From: an uncultured Polaribacter sp.
GTDB taxonomy: Bacteria; Bacteroidota; Bacteroidia; Flavobacteriales; Flavobacteriaceae
Length of the DNA stretch: 64,000 bases
Assembly: GCA_913020555.1 (NCBI GenBank)
Contig: CAJWAC010000001.1
Coordinates: forward strand, 62,001 to 126,000
Direction: 5' to 3'
The position numbers were made by a program, and so were the translations under genes. Below are positions 29,484 through 38,456 of the stretch, in pieces. The notes under the pieces are model-generated. The model was not told where the DNA came from and searched no databases. It saw nothing but the letters and a program-made list of their open reading frames with translations. Every line of letters begins with the position of its first letter. The stretch's first letter is position 1.

Positions 29484-31361
29484 TTATCTACCCATATAAA
29501 CCAATAATACAGAAATATCACTTGGCGAAACCCCACTTATTCTACTAGCTTGAGAAATTGAAGTTGGCTGAATTTTAGTAAGTTTCTCTCGAGCTTCGTA
29601 CGATAAAGATTTTACTTTTTGATAATTAAAAAGCGAAGGAATTTTTACATTTTCTAATCTATTTAATTTATCTGCATTACTTTTTTCTTTGGCAATGTAT
29701 CCAGAATACTTAAGGTGAATTTCTGCCTGTTCAATAACTTCCTTACCTATGTGATTATCTTCTAAAAACGAGTTTAATTTCTCTAGTCCTTCAAAATCAG
29801 CAAAAGATAATTGCGGCCTTGCGGCTATTTTAAACAATTTCATAGATTGATTAACTAACGCTAAATTCTTAGATTCTAGAATAGGATTAATCTCCTCTTT
29901 TCGGACGCTAGTCTTTTCCAAAAATTTAATCAATAGGTCTGTTTTTTCCTGTTTTTCTAAAACTCTTTTCATTCGGTCTTCAGAAGCAAGACCAATCTCA
30001 AAACCTTTTTTAGTTAAACGCAAATCGGCATTATCTTGCCTCAATAATGTTCTATATTCCGCTCTTGAAGTAAACATCCTGTATGGCTCTTCTGTCCCTT
30101 TCGTAATTAAATCATCGATTAAAACTCCTATATAAGCTTCGTTCCTTTTTAGAATAAAAGGTTTCTTTTCCTGAACTTTTAAAGCTGCATTAACACCTGC
30201 CATTAACCCTTGAGCACCTGCCTCCTCATAACCCGTTGTTCCATTAATTTGACCTGCGAAAAATAAATTTTCAATCAACTTTGTTTCTAAAGAATGTTTT
30301 AATTGAGTTGGTGGAAAATAATCATATTCAATTGCATATCCGTATCGAAAAAACTTTACGTTTTCAAAACCTTCAATGGCTCTGATTGCTTTATCTTGAA
30401 TGTCTTCTGGTAATGATGTTGAAAATCCATTTACATACATTTCACATGTTGTCCAACCTTCAGGCTCTACAAAAATTTGATGCCTTTCTTTGGTCGCAAA
30501 ACGATCTACTTTATCTTCCACAGAAGGACAATATCTTGGGCCAGTTGACTTAATTCTTCCGTTAAACATTGGAGACCTTTCAAAACCTTCCTTTAATAAA
30601 TCATGTACTTTTGGATTTGTATAAGTCAACCAACAAGAACGTTGTTTGGCTAGGTTTTTTGTTATCGGTAAATATGAAAATTTTTCTGTGTGTTCATCAC
30701 CAGGTTGCTCTGTCATTTTTGTATAATCTAGAGATCTACCATCTACCCTTGGCGGTGTTCCTGTCTTCATTCTACCCGATTCAAAACCTCTTGCTACTAA
30801 ATCTTCTGTAATACCCTTAGAAGCCCCTTCACCAACTCTTCCTCCACCAAAACTTTTGTCACCTATATGAATCAACCCGTTTAAAAAAGTACCAGCCGTA
30901 ATTACAACTGTTTTTGCCTTAATTTCTAAACCAAGAGCTGTTTTAACACCTATAATTTTATCATCAGCAAATAACAGACCATTAACAGCGTCCTGATAAA
31001 AATCTAAATTCTGTGTTTGCTCTAAAATAGTTCTCCAACATTCTGCAAACTGCATTCTGTCTGACTGAGCTCTTGGACTCCACATTGCCGGCCCTTTTGA
31101 TTTATTAAGCATTTTAAACTGAATTGCTGTTTTATCAGTTACAATTCCGCTATAACCACCAAGCGCGTCAATTTCTCTAATAATCTGCCCTTTTGCAATA
31201 CCACCCATTGCTGGATTACAGCTCATTTGAGCAATATTCTGCAAATTCATTGTAATTAACAAAGTGTGCGCGCCCATGTTTGCAGCAGCCGCAGCAGCCT
31301 CACTTCCTGCATGACCACCACCAACTACAATAACATCATATGTTGTTGAAAATAAACTCAT
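29484..31361 (-). CDS. mnmG: tRNA uridine-5-carboxymethylaminomethyl modification enzyme MnmG (GidA)
   Basis: YDVIVVGGGHAGSEAAAAAANMGAHTLLITMNLQNIAQMSCNPAMGGIAKGQIIREIDALGG; GQINGTTGYEEAGAQGLMAG. Confidence 0.98.
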   Translation of the reverse strand: MSLFSTTYDVIVVGGGHAGSEAAAAAANMGAHTLLITMNLQNIAQMSCNPAMGGIAKGQIIREIDALGGYSGIVTDKTAIQFKMLNKSKGPAMWSPRAQSDRMQFAECWRTILEQTQNLDFYQDAVNGLLFADDKIIGVKTALGLEIKAKTVVITAGTFLNGLIHIGDKSFGGGRVGEGASKGITEDLVARGFESGRMKTGTPPRVDGRSLDYTKMTEQPGDEHTEKFSYLPITKNLAKQRSCWLTYTNPKVHDLLKEGFERSPMFNGRIKSTGPRYCPSVEDKVDRFATKERHQIFVEPEGWTTCEMYVNGFSTSLPEDIQDKAIRAIEGFENVKFFRYGYAIEYDYFPPTQLKHSLETKLIENLFFAGQINGTTGYEEAGAQGLMAGVNAALKVQEKKPFILKRNEAYIGVLIDDLITKGTEEPYRMFTSRAEYRTLLRQDNADLRLTKKGFEIGLASEDRMKRVLEKQEKTDLLIKFLEKTSVRKEEINPILESKNLALVNQSMKLFKIAARPQLSFADFEGLEKLNSFLEDNHIGKEVIEQAEIHLKYSGYIAKEKSNADKLNRLENVKIPSLFNYQKVKSLSYEAREKLTKIQPTSISQASRISGVSPSDISVLLVYMGR

Positions 31362-31370
31362 AATTCTTTT

Positions 31371-31386
31371 AGTTCCACGTGAAACT
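31371..31386. promoter_or_regulatory. parS-like site 2
   Basis: AGTTCCACGTGAAACT; core 14 nt GTTCCACGTGAAAC identical to the canonical parS core; intergenic, 5' of mnmG. Confidence 0.65.
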
Positions 31387-31407
31387 TTTATGTTAATTAT
31401 TTAAAAA

Positions 31408-31839
31408 TCAATTATTTAAACAAAATAAAGCTTGGTTTTCTTTATTTCTCATTTCCTTTTTATCATCATCAGATTTATCTTTAAAACCCATATAATGTAA
31501 AACCCCATGAATCATTACTCTGTGTAGTTCTTCCTCAAACGTAACCTTATAATCTTTAGCGTTATCGTTTATCCTATCTATAGAAATAAAAATATCTCCA
31601 TTCAATAATTTCCCCAAAGTGTTATCGAAACTAATGATATCTGTTAAGGTGTCATGTTTTAGAAACTCTATATTTAGTTTATGAAGATATTCATCATCAC
31701 AAAAAACATAATTGATCTCTCCTACCTCAAAACCATTTTCCTGAACGACATTCATTATCCAATCTTTAAGAATTTGCTCTTCTTTAAGAATAAAATCTGT
31801 TTCGTAATTAAATAGAATCATACTAAACCTAATTGCCAT
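31408..31839 (-). CDS. ybeY: Endoribonuclease YbeY (rRNA maturation)
   Basis: LTDIISFDNTLGKLLNGDIFIS...ELHRVMIHGVLHYMGFKDKSDDDKKEMRNKE. Confidence 0.93.
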   Translation of the reverse strand: MAIRFSMILFNYETDFILKEEQILKDWIMNVVQENGFEVGEINYVFCDDEYLHKLNIEFLKHDTLTDIISFDNTLGKLLNGDIFISIDRINDNAKDYKVTFEEELHRVMIHGVLHYMGFKDKSDDDKKEMRNKENQALFCLNN

Positions 31840-34800
31840 CAGAAAAATACGCTCTGACTTTCTTTTTATAATTTTGCTGCAAAGGTAATGATTGTCTATT
31901 TAAAATCTCTATTTGATTGTAAAACTGCTTTTTGAACTGTATGGCTTTTACCTTATTCCGTTGGTTTTCCGTTTTGTTCGCTGTAGATTTTCTTTTTTTA
32001 TCTTTGCCTTGTTCTAAAGCAGCCTTTTCAAGTTTCAACAGCTCGTAATTTAAGTTTTGCATTTTTTGAAGAGTTCCGGAATTAAATCCTTTTTCTAAAA
32101 TCTCGTTCTCTAACTCTTCCATCGACTTTAGAGCTTTCTTGGCATTTCCATTTCCTCCTGACTTTCCGTTTTCACTCTCTTTAATAGCGTTTTGTAACTC
32201 CTGCCTTAATTGAGACTGCTGTTTAAAAATCTCATATAATTCACCGTCCAAATCATCGTTAACATCCCCACCTTTTCCCTTTCTATCTCCTTCTTTTCCT
32301 CCTTTACCTTTGTTACCTTTTTCCCCTGGTTTACCTGGTTTACCTTGTGAATCCGTTTTGTTTCCATCTTTACCCTGTCCCTTTTTATCACCTTTCTGCA
32401 TTCCATCTTTCATCTTTTTAGATAAACCTTCCTGTTTCTTTATCAAATCTGGTAAGCTAAAACCCTGTCCTTTCCCTTTCTTTCCTTTTCCCATTTTCAT
32501 AGACATGCTATTTTGCATGCTATTTAACATATTACTCAAATAGTCAGCCAAATTATTGGTAGCTGTCATTACATAACGCTGATTAGAAATGCCGTTACTA
32601 AATCTATTTTCAGAGAAATTATACAAAGATTGATCTAAATTATAATGCGCTAAAGAAAGGTCGTCTTGAATTTTAGTAGATATTTTTGGAACACGCATTG
32701 CCAAAACATACAAGCTATCATCAATATGCTCAAAATAAGTTTTAATTTGATTTTGTTTTTTCAGGTCTTTACCAAAATCTGGATGAGATGTTGAAGTCTC
32801 GCTAAACTTATCCATTAATTGTTCTTGTTTAAAAGAAAAAATGACTAAGTTTTCAAGTATTTTACGCAAATCGTCCATGTTTTCTTCCATAGCATCTCCC
32901 TGCATTTCCATCATACCTTTTTGCATTTTGGTAGCCATTTCTTTCATCTTTTTAGATGATTGCTTTTGATTCTTTTTAGCCTCTTGCTGCTTTTGATTGT
33001 TTAAATTTTCTTCAGATATATTCAATTCTTTATCAATATCTTCCTTTTCATCTTCTACATCTGGCAATTCTATTGGTTCTTTTAATTTCTCATTATCCTT
33101 ATCTAATTCTTCCAATTCTTTTTTGATGTCTTCAAACTCCTTTTTAATGCCTTTTTGAGCTTCCAAGTTATTCTTTTCACTCTTTTCTAAGTCCTTTTGT
33201 TTACCTGATAATTCTTCAATTTTATTGGCAATTTGCATTGTTTTTTGCTCAACGTAAAATCGCTTTACCATTTCTAAAGTTTTTTCTAAACTACGCTGTT
33301 GTTGTTTATTCTGTTGAGCCAATTCTTTTGCTTTTTTAACTAAATCTTCTTTATTTAGTTTGTCTGCCATTTTTTGAATTTCATCAAGCAACTTTTGTTG
33401 TTTTTCTAATTTTTTAAGTTCCTTAATACGTTCTTTTAAATCCTCTTTTTTTTCTTGTAATGATTCATCTTTTTCCACTTTTTCATCTAGATTTTCTTGC
33501 AATTTATCCGTTTGCCTTTGCATCATCTTTTTGTATTGCTCTTGACGTTTAATGAAACTTTCAACCTTTTTTTTATCATTCCAGTTAATATTCTTTTTGT
33601 TTTGTAAATCTTGCTGAATATTTTCTAATTGTTCTTGTTGCTTTTTTTGTTTTTGAATGGAATTCTCAAGATCATTAATTGTATTTCTTTGCTCCTGTAA
33701 TAGTTCTTCTTCTACCTCATCATCTGTCTTTTGTCTGTAGGTGAAAATTTTACTTTTTGCTTGTTTACTTCCATTTATACCATCATTGTCAAATACCTGA
33801 AAAAATAGCTCGTAATTCACTCCTTTCTCTAAATTCAATCCATCAGGAAATTGATAGAAAAATGTCTGGATGTTTTGTTTACTAATTTGAAGATCAAAAT
33901 TTTGTTTTTGTTCTGGTTTATCTTCATTATAATACACCAATCTTAATTTTCTTAATCCGTAGTCATCAGAAATTTGCCCTGCAAATTGTGCTGTTCCACG
34001 TGAAATACTATCAATATTTGAACTTACACTAATTAAGGGAAATTCGTCTTTTATAACATCTACAGAAAACTGCAAGTTCTCATAATCTTTTAAATATTTG
34101 TTTGATGAAGAGATTTGATAATTCAGTACTTTACTAATTTTCTGCTCATATTCAAAATTATCATCATCTATATTTTTAAATAATGCTCTTTTGTTTTTAC
34201 TTATAAAAGTAATTTGATCTGCTTGTGAAGTCTTTACCTTCCATGTAATATTAGTACCTTCAGGAACTATTAAATTCCCTGAATTTTGAATCTTTTCGTT
34301 TCTTCTATTGAGATATCTTGGATAATTGAGCTCTAAATAAATATTATTAATAGTAGGAGTTTTAATTACCTCTATTTGATAGTTTTGAGATTGAACTCCA
34401 TTTGATTCTAAATAAAAAGTAATCGGTTTTTGAACATCAGAAAATGTGTAACTAAAAGAAGCCTTACCATTACTTTGTAAATAATAATTTTGATTATCAA
34501 AAATAATATTTGCTTCATTAGGTACTACATTTCCAGCAGTTTTTATAGCAAGAGTAATTGGTTCACCTTGAATAACCTTTAGACTGTTGTTTTCTACAAT
34601 AAAAGCAAAAGGAGCTGGCGGATTATAGGCTGTTCTATAATTTACAACACGTTCTAAACTATCATTAATAAAACCATTAGTCGTTGTAAACAAACTAATT
34701 ACATAAACTATAATAGGTAAAACAGCATATTTTAAATACTTTTTATTCTGTTTAAAATCAATTGCTTTTGCAAAAGGGATAGGTTGTAATTCTGATGATT

Positions 34801-35191
34801 TTTGTCTAATACTTGCTAAAATCAAATCAGACTGATGCACATTTTCTTTAAGTTGTAAAACGTTTAATAATTTATCCTTTACTTCAGGAAAATGATTCCC
34901 AATGATTTTTGATGATGCTTCTAAAGAAATTCCTTTTCTGAAACCAATCAACTTAAAAATTGGAATAGCGATAAATTTCATCAAAAGAAATAGCTCAACA
35001 GTAATAAAAATCCAAAACAAAAAGGTTCTTGCTGTTGGTTTTAACCACAAAAAGTATTCCAAAAACAAAGTGAAAAAGAAATACAATAAACCTAATGATA
35101 GGAATAAAATAGCGCCTTTTATCAATTCATTTGTGTAATATTTTTTATAAAACTGATGTAATTTTTTCTCTATGTCTGTAAACTCGCTCAT
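31829..35191 (-). CDS. DUF4175-family large membrane/coiled-coil protein
   Basis: N-terminal TM helices (GAILFLSLGLLYFFFTLFLEYFLWL), then a long K/E/Q coiled-coil and a G/K-rich low-complexity segment; overlaps ybeY by 11 nt. Confidence 0.85.
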   Translation of the reverse strand: MSEFTDIEKKLHQFYKKYYTNELIKGAILFLSLGLLYFFFTLFLEYFLWLKPTARTFLFWIFITVELFLLMKFIAIPIFKLIGFRKGISLEASSKIIGNHFPEVKDKLLNVLQLKENVHQSDLILASIRQKSSELQPIPFAKAIDFKQNKKYLKYAVLPIIVYVISLFTTTNGFINDSLERVVNYRTAYNPPAPFAFIVENNSLKVIQGEPITLAIKTAGNVVPNEANIIFDNQNYYLQSNGKASFSYTFSDVQKPITFYLESNGVQSQNYQIEVIKTPTINNIYLELNYPRYLNRRNEKIQNSGNLIVPEGTNITWKVKTSQADQITFISKNKRALFKNIDDDNFEYEQKISKVLNYQISSSNKYLKDYENLQFSVDVIKDEFPLISVSSNIDSISRGTAQFAGQISDDYGLRKLRLVYYNEDKPEQKQNFDLQISKQNIQTFFYQFPDGLNLEKGVNYELFFQVFDNDGINGSKQAKSKIFTYRQKTDDEVEEELLQEQRNTINDLENSIQKQKKQQEQLENIQQDLQNKKNINWNDKKKVESFIKRQEQYKKMMQRQTDKLQENLDEKVEKDESLQEKKEDLKERIKELKKLEKQQKLLDEIQKMADKLNKEDLVKKAKELAQQNKQQQRSLEKTLEMVKRFYVEQKTMQIANKIEELSGKQKDLEKSEKNNLEAQKGIKKEFEDIKKELEELDKDNEKLKEPIELPDVEDEKEDIDKELNISEENLNNQKQQEAKKNQKQSSKKMKEMATKMQKGMMEMQGDAMEENMDDLRKILENLVIFSFKQEQLMDKFSETSTSHPDFGKDLKKQNQIKTYFEHIDDSLYVLAMRVPKISTKIQDDLSLAHYNLDQSLYNFSENRFSNGISNQRYVMTATNNLADYLSNMLNSMQNSMSMKMGKGKKGKGQGFSLPDLIKKQEGLSKKMKDGMQKGDKKGQGKDGNKTDSQGKPGKPGEKGNKGKGGKEGDRKGKGGDVNDDLDGELYEIFKQQSQLRQELQNAIKESENGKSGGNGNAKKALKSMEELENEILEKGFNSGTLQKMQNLNYELLKLEKAALEQGKDKKRKSTANKTENQRNKVKAIQFKKQFYNQIEILNRQSLPLQQNYKKKVRAYFSDGN
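33992..34007. promoter_or_regulatory. parS-like site 3 (inside the DUF4175 CDS)
   Basis: TGTTCCACGTGAAATA; 15/16 match to TGTTCCACGTGAAACA. Confidence 0.6.
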
Positions 35192-35303
35192 AATTAACTA
35201 ATAAAAATACATCTTTTGATACTATCCTCCATAAAATAACTGTTAAAACGATTTGTAAGTATTTTACATTTTCAACAACTAATATTTTATAAAAACCTAA
35301 AAA

Positions 35304-36146
35304 ATGAAAAATAGCATCCAATTTATAATAGTATTGATATCAATTTCAGCCTATTCACAAAGTCCTTGGACACAACCAAAAAATGGACTTTATACTCAAG
35401 TTTCATTTACAACAATACCAAATTATGATGCTATTTTTAGCAATTCAGATCAAAAATTATTTGGCACCTATTCTGACAATACTATTCAGTTTTTTGGAGA
35501 ATATGGTTTGTCTGATCAAACTTCTTTAGTTATAAATCTGCCATTTAAACTAATCTCCGTAAACGATTTTAAAGATCCTACAGTAAATTGTGATGAAAAT
35601 TGTGATGAAAATTACAGTAACAATTCTTTAGGAAATATTGCTTTTGGCATAAAACATAACTTTTACAAACAAAAATGGTTGCTTTCGGGACAGTTTTCTG
35701 TAGAAGCAAATACAGGTTCTTATGATTCCGTTTCTGGAATTAGAACCGGTTATGATGCTTGGTCTTTTACACCATTATTTTTGGCTGGTAAAAGCTTTGG
35801 AAAAACCTATATACAAGCATTTACTGGAGCAGACATTAGAACAAATGGATATAGTTCTAACTTTAAAATTGGTGGAGAAATCGGTAGAAAAATCAGTAAA
35901 AAAATATGGTTAATTGGTTTTCTAGATATTTCAAAATCTTTAAATAATGGTACTATTAATTTACCAACAGAAAATATACAAACCGCTCTTTATGTAAATA
36001 ATCAAGAATATGGTTCATTCGGTTTCAAGGGCATTGGAGAATTTACAGAAAAATTTGGGGTTACAGCTGGTTTTGGCGGCGCCTTTTTTGGTAACAATGT
36101 TGCAAAACAAGCAGCTATAACTTTTGGAGTATACCACAAATTTTAA
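35304..36146 (+). CDS. Outer-membrane beta-barrel/transporter-like exported protein
   Basis: Signal peptide; alternating beta pattern; C-terminal aromatic residue (ITFGVYHKF). Confidence 0.7.
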   Translation: MKNSIQFIIVLISISAYSQSPWTQPKNGLYTQVSFTTIPNYDAIFSNSDQKLFGTYSDNTIQFFGEYGLSDQTSLVINLPFKLISVNDFKDPTVNCDENCDENYSNNSLGNIAFGIKHNFYKQKWLLSGQFSVEANTGSYDSVSGIRTGYDAWSFTPLFLAGKSFGKTYIQAFTGADIRTNGYSSNFKIGGEIGRKISKKIWLIGFLDISKSLNNGTINLPTENIQTALYVNNQEYGSFGFKGIGEFTEKFGVTAGFGGAFFGNNVAKQAAITFGVYHKF

Positions 36147-36172
36147 TTATCAGATAATTTTAACAATAATTG

Positions 36173-36198
36173 AAAGGCCTTTTTAAAGGCTTTTTTTT
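36173..36198 (+). terminator. Terminator after the outer-membrane protein gene
   Basis: GCCTTT-tt-AAAGGC followed by TTTTTTTT. Confidence 0.75.
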
Positions 36199-36213
36199 AT
36201 GATTAGAGTAAAG

Positions 36214-36221
36214 TATCTTTG
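36214..36221 (+). promoter_or_regulatory. Putative Bacteroidetes -7 promoter element upstream of gltX
   Basis: TATCTTTG matches TAnnTTTG, 20 nt before the gltX ATG. Confidence 0.5.
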
Positions 36222-36241
36222 CAGCTCTAAAAAACAAAAAA

Positions 36242-37762
36242 ATGGAATCTAATGTTCGTGTTCGTTTTGCACCAAGTCCTACAGGACCTTTACATATTGG
36301 AGGTGTTAGAACAGCTTTATACAACTATTTATTTGCAAAAAAACACAACGGAACTTTTATTTTAAGAATAGAAGATACAGACCAAACACGATATGTTGCA
36401 AATGCTGAAAAGTATATTGTTGATGCCTTAAAATGGTGTAATATTCCTTTTGATGAAGGACCTCAAAAAAATGAAAAATTTGGTCCTTACAGACAATCTG
36501 AACGTAAAGATTTATACAAAAAATACGCTAATATTCTTTTAGAAAAAGGATGGGCTTATTATGCTTTTGACACTTCTGAACAGTTAGATACAGAAAGAAA
36601 AGGTCACGAAGAAAAAGGGAAAACCTTTATTTATAATTGGCATAATCGCCAAAAAGGCCGCTTGGTAAACTCTTTAATTTTATCTGAAGATGAAGTGCAA
36701 AAAAGAATTAATTCTGGAGATAAATATGTAATCCGTTTTAAAACACCACAAGATGAAGTTTTAATTTTAGAAGATGAAATTCGTGGAACAATTAAAATTG
36801 ATACAAACACTTTAGATGATAAAATTTTATTTAAAAGTGATGGAATGCCAACGTATCATTTAGCAAATATTGTTGATGATCATCTTATGGAAATTTCTCA
36901 TGTAATTCGTGGTGAAGAATGGCTACCTTCTCTCCCACTTCACACATTATTATATAAAGCTTTCGGTTGGTCTGCTCCAAAATTTGCACATTTACCTTTA
37001 ATTTTAAAGCCTGTTGGAAAAGGAAAATTAAGCAAAAGAGACGGTGATAAATTAGGTTTTCCTGTATTTCCTTTAGCTTATAAAAATGAAGTTTCTGGAG
37101 ATGTTTCACGCGGATATAAAGAAGATGGTTATTTTAACGATGCCTTTATTAATATGTTAGCTTTTTTAGGTTGGAATCCTGGAACAGAAAGAGAACTATT
37201 TTCTTTGGAAGAATTAGTGCAGGAATTTGATTTAAAAAGAGTTTCTAAATCTGGAGCAAAATTTAATCCTGATAAAACAAAATGGTTTCAGCAACAATAT
37301 ATGCAAACCAAGTCTGATGTTGAATTGACTGATTTATTTATTCCTATTCTGGAAGAAAAAGGAATCTCTATCGATAAAAATTATATTCAAAAAGTAATTG
37401 CATCCATAAAAGAAAGAGCAGTATTTGTTAACGATTTCTGGGCTTTGTCCTCATTCTTTTTTGTTACTCCAAGTGAATATAATGCAAAAAATGTTAAGAA
37501 AAACTGGAAAGAAGGAACTCCTGATTTAATGCAGGAACTAATTAAAGTAATTTCATTAATTGAAGATTTTTCATCAGAAAATATAGAAAAGGTTATTAAA
37601 GAATGGATTTCTAGTAAAGAAATTGGTTTTGGTAAAGTTATGCAACCACTACGCCTAAGTTTAGTTGGTAAATTAGCTGGACCTCACTTATTTGATATTA
37701 TTGCGATGATTGGTAAAGAAAAAACAATTAAGAGATTAGAAAACGCAATCAAAAAATTATAA
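36242..37762 (+). CDS. gltX: Glutamyl-tRNA synthetase
   Basis: VRVRFAPSPTGPLHIGGVRTALYNYLFAKKHNGTFILRIEDTDQTR; KLSKRDGDK. Confidence 0.98.
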   Translation: MESNVRVRFAPSPTGPLHIGGVRTALYNYLFAKKHNGTFILRIEDTDQTRYVANAEKYIVDALKWCNIPFDEGPQKNEKFGPYRQSERKDLYKKYANILLEKGWAYYAFDTSEQLDTERKGHEEKGKTFIYNWHNRQKGRLVNSLILSEDEVQKRINSGDKYVIRFKTPQDEVLILEDEIRGTIKIDTNTLDDKILFKSDGMPTYHLANIVDDHLMEISHVIRGEEWLPSLPLHTLLYKAFGWSAPKFAHLPLILKPVGKGKLSKRDGDKLGFPVFPLAYKNEVSGDVSRGYKEDGYFNDAFINMLAFLGWNPGTERELFSLEELVQEFDLKRVSKSGAKFNPDKTKWFQQQYMQTKSDVELTDLFIPILEEKGISIDKNYIQKVIASIKERAVFVNDFWALSSFFFVTPSEYNAKNVKKNWKEGTPDLMQELIKVISLIEDFSSENIEKVIKEWISSKEIGFGKVMQPLRLSLVGKLAGPHLFDIIAMIGKEKTIKRLENAIKKL

Positions 37763-37765
37763 ATT

Positions 37766-38299
37766 ATGAAAAAACACATCTTTTTACTTTTAATTTTTAC
37801 AAGTTTTATAACTTACAGTCAGTTTGGTGGCATGCGAAACCAACGTCAAAGACAAATGCCTCAAACTCCACAACAAGCACCAGAGCCAGATTTTAAAGTT
37901 GAAAAATATATTGGAATTATTATTTATGATATTGAAAAAGCAGCGAAAAAAACTGGTGTAAAATTGTCTTCAGATAAAGGAAAAAAGTTTTCGGGACTCT
38001 TAACTAAATACAATAAAGAAGTAAAAGATATTCGTAGAATAAATAGTTTTACTTTAAGAAGTACTAAGGAAATGGTTGAAAATTATCAAAAGAAAGTAGC
38101 AAAAACTGGAGATTTAACAGACCAAGTTAAAGTTCAAAAAAAGCTTGCTGATAATTTAAAACCCATCTCTGAAACTTTAAAAATTGAAGATGAAGATTTA
38201 TCAAAAAAATTGAAAGAAATTTTAACTCCCAAACAATATAAAAAGTGGTTGAAATATAACAGAAAACAGGGTAAGTTTTTACCTAAAGAGGAAAAATAA
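37766..38299 (+). CDS. Hypothetical exported protein
   Basis: Signal peptide, then MRNQRQRQMPQTPQQAPEPDFKVEKY...; 3 nt after gltX. Confidence 0.65.
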   Translation: MKKHIFLLLIFTSFITYSQFGGMRNQRQRQMPQTPQQAPEPDFKVEKYIGIIIYDIEKAAKKTGVKLSSDKGKKFSGLLTKYNKEVKDIRRINSFTLRSTKEMVENYQKKVAKTGDLTDQVKVQKKLADNLKPISETLKIEDEDLSKKLKEILTPKQYKKWLKYNRKQGKFLPKEEK

Positions 38300-38322
38300 C
38301 AAATTTAAAAAAGAACTAAAAA

Positions 38323-38355
38323 GACCCTGAAAATTGAAGTTTTTAGGGTTTTTTT
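38323..38355 (+). terminator. Terminator downstream of the gltX-37766 unit
   Basis: ACCCTGAAAA...TTTTTAGGGT followed by a T-run. Confidence 0.75.
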
Positions 38356-38456
38356 ATACTATAATATGTAACAAATTTAGAATTTCACGTCTTATATGAG
38401 AATATTGAAATTCAGTATATTTACAAAAACTAATTACTAACTTAAAAAAATCAACT

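Noticed and set aside
32290-32490. Collagen-like protein hypothesis for the GKPGKPGEKGNKG segment
   Set aside because: Too short and irregular for a Gly-X-Y triple helix; better described as charged low-complexity within DUF4175.
32206-32543. ORFs 32206-32406 (-) and 32310-32543 (+) in the DUF4175 low-complexity region
   Set aside because: Alternative-frame and antisense readings of a G/K-rich repeat; composition artefacts.
37100-37120. TGTTTCACGCGGATA in gltX as a parS site
   Set aside because: Only the left half-site matches; several mismatches on the right arm.
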